This document shows positions 31,386 to 41,793 of a stretch of DNA of 64,000 nucleotides, one piece after another; position 1 is the first letter of the stretch, and every line of letters starts with the position of its first letter. The position numbers were made by a program, and so were the translations under genes. This DNA comes from Craspedostauros australis. Taxonomy: Eukaryota; Bacillariophyta; Bacillariophyceae; Mastogloiales; Achnanthaceae. The notes under the pieces are model-generated. The model was given only the letters and a program-made list of their open reading frames with translations. It made no database searches and was not told where the DNA came from. The stretch lies in NCBI GenBank assembly GCA_026770025.1, contig JAMXDE010000009.1:744001-808000 (forward strand), written 5' to 3'.

Positions 31386-33875
31386 GGCGCGTGGCAGTTA
31401 TAGAATGCGATGGTATGGATGCAGTTGGTGGCGATGACGGTGGCGAGGGCGAGGGCGTCGGCGAGAGTGCTGTAATTGATGCAAGAAGGGATAGTAGAAG
31501 TGAAGACGGAAGCGATGGATCTTTGCGTCGTTGGAGGTTTCTGGTTGTTGAATTTTGTGAGCTCAATATTGATAGTGGCGGATGTAGTGGTGTGGTTGCC
31601 ACTGATGACGACGGCGGCGGTTGTGGCGGCTGTGGCGGCTGTGGCGACGATGATAATGATGATGACGAGGGCAGTGATGATGTGTAGGTCGCATGTCGTT
31701 GATGCTCCTCCTCCTCCTGGTGATGAAGTTACTTTCCGTGCCGTCTCTCTAGTTCAACTCCCCCGAACAGATCGAAAGCAATACCAGCCTTCAAGGGTTT
31801 AAACCCTCTTGGAGTAACCAATCTCTGAGCGGTATCCTGTTTCTGTCCCTCTCTGGATGTTGCAACCAGAAGCTTGGAGATGGAGACGAAACCAAATTAG
31901 CTGGTGAAAATTGTTGGACATCTCGCGTTCAAGTTTCAATCCATGCTGTCGCTACATTGCTGTGTATGTTCGTCGCCGCTATTGGTGGTACGAGCACGAG
32001 GATGCGTACGACCACGCGTGCACACGCGAGCAGCTCGAAGATGGCGTTCTCCTCTCCGCTGGTTCCCGAGCGATTTTCGCCAATGTGTCTGTGACCCAGA
32101 GGGGAGTAATTTGGCACAATGTCAGTCCATCGCTCGTCCTTCGTCGCCCTGTGGAGCACTGCGCAATTCGTGTAGGGAAGAAAAGTACGTGGCCAACCAC
32201 ACCCTGTCTCTTCGTTTCCGCACGGAGGTGGCGTACTCTCCTTACTAATACATACGTCGTACCATACTCCGTTGCACAACTCTGCTCTGTTCTGTTGGCC
32301 CGTGCTCTGGTGCTATTGTCCATGACGAGAACGTGTGTGTAGCCTGCTCTGGCTGATGATAGGTCGTAATTGTACGTGCTTCACCAGCGAAACGTTTTCA
32401 GTTCGTCAACGAAGTTGGGCCCCAGTGGTTCCGAGAGAACAACTGTGAATCGACTCGATGGACTCAAATGATCTTCATCGTGATGTATGGCGAAAAAACT
32501 CGACACCCGGGACACAGCCGAGGTAGCAATGCACACGCAATCACAGTTGTCGTTCCTGAGAAGGACGACCTCCTGTTTCAGGCTGGTCACAATCATCTTT
32601 GGAAAGCTGGTGGAATTGTATAGTACCTTCAGTGCCAGTGCTCTCTTGGAGAGGAGCGTGTTCGCACCAAAGCTGGTGTAGTACTAATACTCTGTTGGAG
32701 TACATCGGCATCAACACCGGTGACGCCGAGGATCGTAGTTTATTGCTGCGAATATGTCTATTTGTTCTCCATTCTCATGCCCACGCCGTGCGTTATGAGC
32801 GCGGATCAAAAGCTGACGTCAACAACATCGACATCGGAGATGGCCGCAGTTCTTGTGCCACGGGGTGTGTGAGTCTGGACCAGCGCTGTATCGGAGTTCG
32901 TCGCTGGGCAGTCACACATCCACACCAGCTTTCTACCTGCGAGTAGCTCGTAGCTGCGCGCAGGGATACGGAGACAAGTAATCTCTTGCCAACAGCCTAC
33001 GAGTAGCCGCGATGGCGAGGCGATGGCGACTGCAACTATTGAAGCCGCCAAAGTCATGAACTGCCAGAGCGCTCATGCCACGAGTGCTCGCATGCACAGC
33101 CAATACGCTGAATCCCTCCACCATTCTCGGCTCTGCACGATCTTGACTCAATTGTGTGTTTGCTTGTTTGTGCGCCTGTGTCGAATTCTCCTTTCGTGTT
33201 GACGCTTGGCGAAGCGTATCCCTTTCAGATGACCTCCCTCACAGCGACAAGTTGAGACTTCTCCCCCCATCTCCAAGCTTGGTGCACCTGGCGATTCCCT
33301 CCACTTTGGCTCGTAGTTTCCTCCACTCTATTATATAATAGGTCGTACTGCTGGCATATTGGTACAGGTGTCATGACTCTGCACATCTTTGCGACTTGCT
33401 CCGCCACCACGATTATGGTGCCCAGATGCAGTTGCACAGCCGCAATGGTTTCATGGCTTGACGTTTCCTTGGCTTTTTGCGTTGCATAGTAGTCGTATGT
33501 ATCGCTCGAGTAGGCTGGTAGAACTAGCCTATACAGTCTGTCCTCGACCCGTCCCAAACCCATCACCAGTAGCCGCCAATCGAAAATTCTGCGAATCCCA
33601 TTCTCGCGTTGTTGTTGTTTTCGATCTTCCATCTTTCTCTCCTGTTTGATTGTTCCGTCCCAACCAACAGACATCACCACCACGGAAGAAAGTGCGGAAT
33701 AGCAGGGTGACATGATACATAGAGAAGAGCGCAGAGCTGACACATCACATGAGCACTGTGCTCGCATGGTACGATAATCGCAGGATTGCAAAAGAGGGCA
33801 CCCGTCTGCTAGCCAGCCAACCAGCAAGTCCATCAATCAAGTATTCAATCAAGCAAGTCTGCACAGGTCCCGACA
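31386..33875. other. Intergenic, no firmly supported gene
   Basis: 2.5 kb before the PPIL4-like gene. One plus-strand frame at 31911-32342 has a moderately protein-like stretch (EDAYDHACTREQLEDGVLLS), but the opposite strand is open over the same segment and no domain is recognised. GGC/GGT-rich repeats lie near 31610-31660. Promoters of DUF6824 gene A (minus) and the PPIL4-like gene (plus) should be at the two ends. Confidence 0.45.
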
Positions 33876-36146
33876 ATGTCTCTGCTGCTGGAAACGACGC
33901 TGGGCGATCTTGTGATCGACTTGGATGTCGAGGGGTCGCCGGAGCTGTGCCGAAACATCCTGAAGCTGGCCAAGGCACGGTATTACACGTCCACGCTGCT
34001 GTACAGCATCGTGGATCCCACGAGATTCTGCCAGCTCGGCGATCCGTGCGGTGACGGAACGGGCGGTGCTTGCATCCACGGATTGCTGGACACGTACCTG
34101 TCCGATGATGGCGGTGCCAAGGACGTCAAGCGCAGCAAGAGCCGCTTCATGAAGAGCGATCTGGGTCGGCCGTTGACGGAGCTGGAATGCCAGCAGCGTG
34201 GACGCGTCGTGGCCACCGAAATGAATGGCATTCCAAACACGATCGGCTCCCAGTTCTTGATCACGCTGGGGGAAGGACCCGGCATGGCTTTGGATGGGTA
34301 TGCCAGCAGGCAGGGCGGTAATGCGGACGACGATGACGCCATGGGCAGCACCAACGATGCAGTGTTCCGGTCGCTGGGCGTCGTTGCCGAAGATGATGAT
34401 AATGTCTTGGAGCAGATTGCGAAGCTGTACTGCGATGGAAGCGGCAGACCCTACGCTGATGTCCGCATCATCCGTGCCCTCGTCGTCCACGATCCATTCG
34501 ATGATCCACCCGGCATGGATAAGCTCCTGATCGCCCGTCAGGTTGCCGTGGAGAAGGTTCCGCCGACGACTGATGGCGTCGACAGCGATAATGACGATGA
34601 CGAGGATTTCATTTCTCGTGTCACGGCGTCCCCCATCTACGACCGCCCGGAGGAGGAGTGCGTGGAGGAACGCATCGCTGCTGATCAGCTGGATGCATTG
34701 GACGATGATGACGACGATGAGGCTGATGTACAGAAACAGCGGCAGATTCAGGAGGAGGATGCGGAACGCGAGGACAAGAGCCGCGCGGTCGTTTTGGAGA
34801 TGCTTGGCGACCTGCCGTCCGCAGAAATCGAAGCACCCGACAACGTGCTCTTCATTTGCAAGCTCAACGCGATCACTGAGGATGAAGATTTGGAGCTCAT
34901 CTTTTCACGATTCGACAACGACGTCAAGGTGGAGATCATACGCGATCCAGAATCCGGCGCTTCGCTCCAGTACGCGTTTGCCGAATTCAACTCGCCCAAG
35001 CAGGCCGAGCAGGCGTACTTCAAGATGAACAACGCCCTCATCGACGACCGTCGCATCAAGGTGGATTTCAGCCAGAGCGTTGCCAAGGTATGGAACCGGT
35101 ACAACCAAAAGCAGGCAATGCCCAAGAAGCTTCCCGATGCGGACAACCGATCCAAGCTCCTGCATCCCAAAGGCGACTTGAAGCCGCAGGGTCGCCGTCC
35201 GAGCCGCTTCGGGCCACCTGCGGATGATCACCATCAGAATCATCGCAACGATTATCGTCACAAGAATCACCAGCAGCACAAGAACCAAAATCAGTACCAA
35301 CGCCAACACCAGCAAGGCCGAAATGGCAACTCTCACGATCGTTCAAGGTTCAATTCCAACGGGGGCCGTGGTGGGCAAGGCCACGATCGACAAGGTGGAG
35401 GCGACAACAGGCGCAGCTATGATGATCGCAGACGCAATCACCATGACCACAATGACAATCGCGACAGGCGCAGCAACAACAACGATCGTCAGCACCAGCA
35501 CGATGACGACCGATCTTCACGTCATCACCATGACAATAATCACGGCCGCAACCGCAACGACAGCCGCGATCGCAATAACGAGCGTGCGGATCCACACAAC
35601 GATCACTCCAGACGTGATGGCGACCGCAACGACCGTCGCACCAGCAGATGGGATCGGAAAGAACCTCGCGATCGCCGTCCGACCGATGCCGTACGCGAGA
35701 GGCAATCGAGATCGCCGCCTCCCGCTGCCAACTCCCGCAGGGGCGGTGAAGACAGAACCCGCTTCCGCGACAGTCATCGGTCGTCGAACGACGATCGCAG
35801 GCGACATCGTGAAGATAAGTCGTCTTCGCCGGTGCGGCACAGGTCGGCTCGCCATGATTCTGGCGCGGAGCATGCGTCCGACGATGAGCGGCGTCACCGT
35901 GGCAAGGAGCACCGTCGATCGCGGCATGATTCCGACGACGATGGCGGTGGTGGACATTCCGATGATGACAGACGGCGGCATCACAAACGCCGCAGGTCGA
36001 GGCATGATTCCGACAATGAGGACGGCAGCGATGGCGAGAGCGACGGTAGAAGAGAACGAAAACACCGACGCAAGCACAAGCACAAGAAGCATCACAAGTC
36101 ATGTTCCCGCAAACGGCACAAGGAGAGCCGCAGATCTGATGACTGA
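33876..36146 (+). CDS. PPIL4: PPIL4-like nuclear cyclophilin with RRM
   Basis: Intronless, 756 residues from the ATG at 33876. Residues 1-165 are a cyclophilin domain of the PPIL4 type: SLLLETTLGDLVIDL at the very start, ICKL-less core with CQLGDPCGDGTGG in place of the family's QTGDPTGTGRGG, then NTIGSQFLITLGE. An acidic linker follows. Residues about 322-400 are an RRM: NVLFICKLNAITEDEDLELI with RNP-1 YAFAEFNS, then DDRRIKVDFSQSVAKVWNRY, a tail typical of PPIL4. The last 330 residues are a repetitive His/Asp/Arg/Asn/Ser tail ending in KHKHKKHHK, like SR-related splicing proteins. PPIL4 acts with the spliceosome in the nucleus. The substitution inside the cyclophilin motif suggests weak or no isomerase activity. 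Other long frames over the tail are consequences of its repetitive codons. Confidence 0.92.
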   Translation: MSLLLETTLGDLVIDLDVEGSPELCRNILKLAKARYYTSTLLYSIVDPTRFCQLGDPCGDGTGGACIHGLLDTYLSDDGGAKDVKRSKSRFMKSDLGRPLTELECQQRGRVVATEMNGIPNTIGSQFLITLGEGPGMALDGYASRQGGNADDDDAMGSTNDAVFRSLGVVAEDDDNVLEQIAKLYCDGSGRPYADVRIIRALVVHDPFDDPPGMDKLLIARQVAVEKVPPTTDGVDSDNDDDEDFISRVTASPIYDRPEEECVEERIAADQLDALDDDDDDEADVQKQRQIQEEDAEREDKSRAVVLEMLGDLPSAEIEAPDNVLFICKLNAITEDEDLELIFSRFDNDVKVEIIRDPESGASLQYAFAEFNSPKQAEQAYFKMNNALIDDRRIKVDFSQSVAKVWNRYNQKQAMPKKLPDADNRSKLLHPKGDLKPQGRRPSRFGPPADDHHQNHRNDYRHKNHQQHKNQNQYQRQHQQGRNGNSHDRSRFNSNGGRGGQGHDRQGGGDNRRSYDDRRRNHHDHNDNRDRRSNNNDRQHQHDDDRSSRHHHDNNHGRNRNDSRDRNNERADPHNDHSRRDGDRNDRRTSRWDRKEPRDRRPTDAVRERQSRSPPPAANSRRGGEDRTRFRDSHRSSNDDRRRHREDKSSSPVRHRSARHDSGAEHASDDERRHRGKEHRRSRHDSDDDGGGGHSDDDRRRHHKRRRSRHDSDNEDGSDGESDGRRERKHRRKHKHKKHHKSCSRKRHKESRRSDD

Positions 36147-36591
36147 TGTGCCTGCTTATGGGGGTTAAAGGTACTACACAACTTTACCAGTATGCGCTAC
36201 ACTCTAGAGAGAGAGAGAGAGAGAGCACTACTCACTCCACTCGACTCTACGCTTGCTGCGAATCAAACATTGATGGAAAGCAGCGAAATAAATTCAATCC
36301 ATAGCACACTCGTACGATCCATGACGAATAGAGAGGCAGCTAGAGTGGAACTCAACAAGAGTGTGTATTTGCTGTTTCTATTGTTTTGTAAGTATTGATA
36401 GTGGAGCAGCTTTTTCGTGCCTGTTTGCTTGTCTGCTCGTACGTGTACGTACAAGCACATTTGCACCATCGACAGTTGTTCGTGAGCTTTCGGGCATTGA
36501 CCGAATGCACGCATGGATTTACTTCAACCTGTGTGACACGGCCACTTTCAAGCCATCAAGCAAGCGATCGAACAACCGACCGAGTTCCCGC
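36147..36591. other. Intergenic between convergent genes, GA microsatellite
   Basis: 445 bp between the 3' ends of the PPIL4-like gene and the cyclin gene. An AG repeat runs from 36206 to 36225. No gene is seen. Confidence 0.6.
36206..36225 (+). repeat. AG dinucleotide microsatellite
   Basis: Ten AG units about 60 bp downstream of the PPIL4-like stop codon, likely within its 3' UTR or just past it. Confidence 0.85.
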
Positions 36592-38037
36592 TCATACTAT
36601 CGTTCGTGGGGATGCTGCTGGGCTGGAGCGCGGACGCCTAGTGCCGTCAGACGAAGCGTAACCTGATGGCGCAAACGACGGTGATGCTGATGGATATGAT
36701 GCATGTAGATGTTTGTTGGGGCTCGAGTAGACGCCATGCGTTTCCATTCGGTTCCCGTAGCAATGGTCCTGGCCAAGCTCTTGCTCCCTGCACGGATACG
36801 AATGATCGGAGGCAACGAGGAGCTCCCATAATCGTTGCCCAGTCGCCATGACTAGTTGTTGCCGTTTCTCCTGCTGCTGCTGCTGCTGTTGTTGTTGGTG
36901 GTGATCTGCTGATGACGCATTCGCAGCTCCGGCTGCATCCCAACCTAACGCATGCTGCAGCATCTGTTGGAAGTAGGCACGCTTCGTGCGGAGCTTGCTC
37001 ATGGGCGAATGGGATGCGCTACGTCCGTGCTTGCTGGGATGATGCCAACGTAGACGGCGGCCTTGATTGATGTTCGTTAGCTGTAAATGATCAAATGCGT
37101 TGACCATCGCACAGTACGCGAGGATAGATGCGCCGATACCGGCAACGTCGTAGTTCGGCAGAGCGAGCTCCAACTGCGTCTCTGCGACGGTGAGGATTGT
37201 TGTGCGGTCGTGGTCGCTGAACATGAGGGTCGATCCATGTCTGCTGACAGAGGATGGAGATTGTAACGGCGACGACAACAACGGCGACGACGATGATACT
37301 GTCACCGTCACCATGCAGTCCAGACATGGAAGGAGCCATCTCCAGTACGCGTGCGGCGATATGGGGTGCAACTTCCATTGCAATGCAAACAGTATCTTGC
37401 ACTCCATCTCCTCAACCTGTCTGAAGGTGAACTTTCCCTTGCTTACCGCTGCAACCTGCTTGCTCGAAAGCCCGACAGGTTCATGGAGCTTGGCTGCTAT
37501 GTAAAGGCACGCCATAACTGCAAGCTGAAAGGTGTGCCGGTCGAGTCCGAACTGTAACGGGTCGGCGCTGAGCGTACGATCCAGGTAGGACATCGCTATC
37601 CACACACTCTCCAAGCCAAACTCGCATGCCTGAGCGATGCCCATGCACCAATGGCACATCTTCGTCCGGCACACCGCATCCGTGACCTTGTGGCCGGCAT
37701 CACGCTTGGCGTTGTCGATGACAGTGAGGTAGTCGGTTGGTGGCTGGTACAGCTTCTCCTCCTGCATCTGCAGAACAAGAAGCGATTCCACGATCGTTGA
37801 CGGTAGCAATGAGACCGTTGATGTGGTAAAAATGTCGGCTGGGTCGTCACGATGCTGATCAAGATGCAGATGGAGCGGAGCGTTGCTGTCCACGGACAGC
37901 GGAGGCGAGTCTCTGTTCTGCGAATCAGGCGAGGTCGGAACCGACGATGTCGATACTGATGCCGACGACGATAGGCATGATGATGATGTGGCCAATGCCA
38001 ATGTTTGGTGGGGTATCACCACTCGAAGCTCTGGCAT
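36592..38037 (-). CDS. Cyclin (diatom-specific type)
   Basis: Intronless, 481 residues from the ATG at 38037. A Ser/Thr/Asp-rich N-terminus precedes a cyclin N-box from about residue 85: LLVLQMQEEKLYQPPTDYL, then TKMCHWCMGIAQACEFGLES and VWIAMSYLDRTLS, CLYIAAKLHEP and FTFRQVEEMECKILFALQWKL. The Arg near the start of helix 1 and the Lys/Glu pair of canonical cyclins are in the expected regions. A second helical block around residues 270-330 is a degenerate C-box. A poly-Gln run and a Ser/Pro tail end the protein. The layout, with a long low-complexity tail and a single strong box, matches the expanded diatom-specific cyclins, thought to link nutrient or light cues to the cell cycle. The CDK partner is unknown. 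No destruction box was identified with confidence. Confidence 0.88.
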   Translation of the reverse strand: MPELRVVIPHQTLALATSSSCLSSSASVSTSSVPTSPDSQNRDSPPLSVDSNAPLHLHLDQHRDDPADIFTTSTVSLLPSTIVESLLVLQMQEEKLYQPPTDYLTVIDNAKRDAGHKVTDAVCRTKMCHWCMGIAQACEFGLESVWIAMSYLDRTLSADPLQFGLDRHTFQLAVMACLYIAAKLHEPVGLSSKQVAAVSKGKFTFRQVEEMECKILFALQWKLHPISPHAYWRWLLPCLDCMVTVTVSSSSPLLSSPLQSPSSVSRHGSTLMFSDHDRTTILTVAETQLELALPNYDVAGIGASILAYCAMVNAFDHLQLTNINQGRRLRWHHPSKHGRSASHSPMSKLRTKRAYFQQMLQHALGWDAAGAANASSADHHQQQQQQQQQEKRQQLVMATGQRLWELLVASDHSYPCREQELGQDHCYGNRMETHGVYSSPNKHLHASYPSASPSFAPSGYASSDGTRRPRSSPAASPRTIV

Positions 38038-39651
38038 GGTGGATGGTTCGTGTTGGATGTTCCGCTTGCTGTGCTGTTGTTATCCTTATTGTTGGCCAGA
38101 TTGTTTGCGAGGGTGCTCTGTCTGGTCTCTTTCACAAATTAACAGAGGACGATCAAGTGCGAGTCGAGGATGAGCAGAGTGGAGCCGCTGAACTTGGAGT
38201 GGGCACAGGGAATGGCACAATGACAAAGATGAACAAGTTGCTGCTGCTGGTGTCGTTGTTGGATGCTTCATCCGGAGATCCCTCCTCGACTCTATTTGTA
38301 CGGGGTCTATGATGTGCAAGATCGCAAAATGTGAGTATTGGTGGAGTAGCTTGCCTGGGGACGTCGCAGATGTTGCTTGCCGATGGAGAACACCCAAGGA
38401 GAACAGACGCAATGATCAAGGGCGAAGACGTTTGCGGTATGTAGGCGTTGTTGCCGATCCGATCCGATCGGATGTAATCTAATCAACTGTTTGTTTTGTT
38501 GCGTTGATGGGTCGTCGTTGCTCCTCCGAATGTTCCTTGGCGTCTTTGTTGGCACAACATCGGACTCGGTGCTCTTTGTTTGTGATCCTCAATCCGGTTG
38601 CTTCACAAGCGTGCATCTGCCGTGATGGGGCTGTGCGTGGATTGCTCACTCACTCACTCACTCACTCTGCTCTCCTTTGGTTGGCATTTGTATGTGGGTA
38701 CCACGCAAGGAGGATTCGGAGACTGGCACAGAGACGAAGCAAATCGAATCGTGACCAACCATCAATCATGGACCACGTGCCATGGACCATGGGCTCTTGT
38801 TGCTCTCTTGGCTTCTCTGTGTCTCGCTCTCTATTCTCCCCACCACAGAGAGACTTTGTTGATCGCATCGACAAGGATTGCGGCCCGCCTGACGATAAAA
38901 CACGATGGCGCCCAAACAGACCCAACGACAGCCAAGCCACGAGACTAACAACACCACGCAACGCCGAAATGTCCCCAACAGGGTCTTTTTGGTTGTGTGT
39001 GAGCACGAGCACAGCAGAACAGCGTGGCAGAAGGCAACGAAGTCACATGGAGCTCTTTTGTCGCCTTCTTTGTTCCTTGTTTTTGGTGGGAGGTCGCAAA
39101 AAGATGTGAAGAGTGGGAGCCAACCACATCTGCCGGTAGTGCGATTTTATTGGTGTTGCACATGCACCCGCATATACGTCTTTATACATTGATTAATACA
39201 ATTCAAAATTGTTATCGCGCGTTCATGCAATGCCAATTTTCGGCCGACGGTTGGGTCTTGCCTCTTGAATGTTCGGGACTGAAGTAGTTCGGGTCTGGAA
39301 CAAAGCCAGGATTCCAAGAACGAAATAACGTCTAAATAACGCAATCGTGAATACACCATCCACGATCCGAACTGCGCAGAAGGAGGGACAGAGAGAATCG
39401 TGGAACAAAAGCAAGAACAACCCCCACAGCAGGCACTGTGGCAGAAACCACCAACACACGATGTCAACGCTCGCCGCCACGATGGTGGTGCCCAAAATGT
39501 GCTGTGCCGTACGAGCCACCATTCCATACCTACGACCTTCGAGAAGCAGCAGGTCCCCAACGAGCACTCGCACTCGCACTCGCACTCCAGTAGACAGGTG
39601 ATGCATGGTACTGTACGGGCACGAACATTGTGGATCCCATTGCTCTAGTTC
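38038..39651. other. Intergenic region upstream of two divergent genes
   Basis: 1.6 kb between the starts of the cyclin gene (minus) and the glycosidase-like gene (plus). It has a TCAC tetranucleotide repeat at about 38645-38667. No gene is supported; frames are short and overlap on both strands. Confidence 0.5.
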
Positions 39652-41793
39652 ATGCGAAGGCGCAACCAACCCATCATTGACAAGAGGAAGGATTCCCCCC
39701 GGCACACGTTCGAAGGCTACAATTACGATTGCGAGTATAACTCGCGTGCCGGTGCAGGGAGCAATAGCAGCATGACAAAAAGAAGGATGGAGAAGGATGG
39801 TGTCATGATTGATGCTGGTGGTGACTACAACAACGATAACGATAACGACGACAACAACGACGACAAAAGAGGCATGCATGGCCTTTGGTCGCAAAACAAA
39901 CATGAGGCCAACGATAGTAGCCAGAACGATGATGTCTGGCAGCATCAAGTCCAGCGCCATCAGCGTCAGCAGCAACAGAAACGCAAGCGATGTTGGATGG
40001 TTTGGGCGGGGCTGTTGGTCGCAATGTTCTTTGTCGCAGCCGTGTGCCGGAATCCAGAATTATTCACAAAGGCTTCAGAATCGTACGAAGGCGACGAGGG
40101 TGGTGGTGAAGGAGTTTGGAAACACGGCGCGGGTCTGGATGGCGCCGTGAGCGTCAAAGAGAATGACGCTGAAGATCAGGAATCAAAACCACCGCACTCC
40201 AAACCAACGTCGTCACCGCCACCGCCACTACTGCCGCTGGCCGAAGCAGCGCAAGGTTCCGAACCACGGTTCCGAATGAAATCCGGCAATCACGCTCTGG
40301 ATGAATTCTACCGATTGGCATTGGACGAGGTCGGGCAGAATATTGCAGATGATGGCACCTTCATCGCAGGGGCCGGTTGGACTCAGCTTTGGACGCGTGA
40401 TACTTCCTATGCCATCGAATTGTCCGCTGGGTTGATCCATCCTGAAGTCTCGCAGGCTTCTCTCATCAAGTGCACTGAGCACGTGATGCTCCCAAATCCG
40501 ACCGACGACGAGAATGCATTTCCAGATGGGCAAGCAAGATCTCGATGGATCGACGACGGTGAAAACAAGACCGTGTGGTACCAAGACGTTTGCGGGCACT
40601 TCGAAGGATGGCCGTTCCTGACAGATGCCATTGTCGGTGCCCGGGGTGCTTGGTCGTTGTACCTCAGCACTGGCAATACCACCTTCCTGTCATGGGCGTA
40701 CCAGGTGACAGTCAACAGTCTGCAACGAGCGGAAGACGCCAAAGTCCTGACCTGGATGCAGAGCGGCGATTCTCATGCTGAAACCGGCAAGAACCAGCAG
40801 CGCGTGGGACAGCCCGCCGGCCAATCGTCCAGCACACCAGCACTGGAGCTCCGCCATCTAGCCAAGGGGTGCTCGTCCTTCATGGAATCGAATTCTGGAT
40901 ACCCTCGCAAGTATCACAGTAATGGCACGTTAGTGGGAGAGACCAAGGCGTTGAGCACGAACATGCTGTACTACAACGGCTACTACCTCGCCGGCAAGAT
41001 GGGGCAGCTGCTGCAAATACCCGAAGCAACCAACGCAATGCACTTCGAGAAGGCGAAGCTGCTGCGCGACGCAATCCGATCCAAACTCTGGCTGAAGCAA
41101 CGAGGGTACTATTCGTACCTGGAGGATGAGAATGATGAAACGTTGACGCAGATGGAGGGGTTGGGCGAGGCGTTGGTGCTGCTGTCGCCTGAATTCGAGA
41201 CCTCATCACACAGGATTCGAGCCATTCTTGATCGAACGTACCGCACGGAACGTGGCCTCCCCTGCCTCTGGCCTCGATTCGATAATTGGAATCACAAGTC
41301 AAATGATATTGCGCAGTGGTATCACAATGGTCGCATCTGGCCGTTCGTACAGGGGTACTGGGCGATTGCCGCGGCTCGTCATCGCAACGAAGGAGTCTTT
41401 GCAGAGGAAGTCCTGTCTCTGCTGCACCTCGCGCAGGGCAATTCGACATTTGCAGAGTTCTACGAACTCGATGGCACCTTCCCCGCCCGCCGGCGGCGCC
41501 AGTTGTGGAGCTCGAGTGGGTTTCTTGGAATGGTCTATCATGGCATCTTCGGTATGACCTTGCAGCCAGAAGGAATCGAATTCGCCCCCATGAAGCCCAC
41601 GGAATTGGCGTTGGGCGAAACGATCACTCTCCTGAACTTTGCCTATCGCTCGTGCACGTTCGACATCGAGGTCCACGGTGAAGGAACGAACGTCGCGTCC
41701 TTCTCCATCAATGGTGAGCCTCAGGAACGCCCATTCTTTCCATCTGACAGCGATTCGGGGCATCATTCGCTGCGGATCATTCTCTCACCATGA
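39652..41793 (+). CDS. Type II membrane six-hairpin glycosidase-like protein
   Basis: Intronless, 713 residues from the ATG at 39652; ATG codons at 39772 and 39787 are alternatives. Residues 1-113 are hydrophilic and Asn/Asp/Gln-rich, residues 114-132 (CWMVWAGLLVAMFFVAAVC) a signal anchor, so the rest should lie in the ER/Golgi lumen. The lumenal domain has WTQLWTRDTSYAIELSAGL, an entry to an (alpha/alpha)6 barrel as in GH63/GH37-type and MGH1-like hydrolases; MEGLGEALVL; and GRIWPFVQGYWAIAAARH followed by FYELDG, with acidic residues at positions that could be catalytic. A C-terminal beta domain (TLQPEGIEFAPM onward) closes the fold. Several N-glycosylation sequons are present. The specific sugar is not predictable. 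An ER/Golgi trimming or cell-wall polysaccharide role is an inference. Confidence 0.8.
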   Translation: MRRRNQPIIDKRKDSPRHTFEGYNYDCEYNSRAGAGSNSSMTKRRMEKDGVMIDAGGDYNNDNDNDDNNDDKRGMHGLWSQNKHEANDSSQNDDVWQHQVQRHQRQQQQKRKRCWMVWAGLLVAMFFVAAVCRNPELFTKASESYEGDEGGGEGVWKHGAGLDGAVSVKENDAEDQESKPPHSKPTSSPPPPLLPLAEAAQGSEPRFRMKSGNHALDEFYRLALDEVGQNIADDGTFIAGAGWTQLWTRDTSYAIELSAGLIHPEVSQASLIKCTEHVMLPNPTDDENAFPDGQARSRWIDDGENKTVWYQDVCGHFEGWPFLTDAIVGARGAWSLYLSTGNTTFLSWAYQVTVNSLQRAEDAKVLTWMQSGDSHAETGKNQQRVGQPAGQSSSTPALELRHLAKGCSSFMESNSGYPRKYHSNGTLVGETKALSTNMLYYNGYYLAGKMGQLLQIPEATNAMHFEKAKLLRDAIRSKLWLKQRGYYSYLEDENDETLTQMEGLGEALVLLSPEFETSSHRIRAILDRTYRTERGLPCLWPRFDNWNHKSNDIAQWYHNGRIWPFVQGYWAIAAARHRNEGVFAEEVLSLLHLAQGNSTFAEFYELDGTFPARRRRQLWSSSGFLGMVYHGIFGMTLQPEGIEFAPMKPTELALGETITLLNFAYRSCTFDIEVHGEGTNVASFSINGEPQERPFFPSDSDSGHHSLRIILSP

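Noticed and set aside
31911-32342. 143-codon plus-strand frame upstream of the PPIL4-like gene
   Set aside because: The minus strand is equally open across the same segment, no domain is recognised and there are no convincing splice partners.
35224-36168. Two further long open frames over the PPIL4 tail, one on each strand
   Set aside because: The repetitive His/Asp/Arg codons keep alternate frames open. The products are Thr/Ile/Val- or Cys/His-biased with no domain, and the PPIL4 frame continues from a clear RRM.
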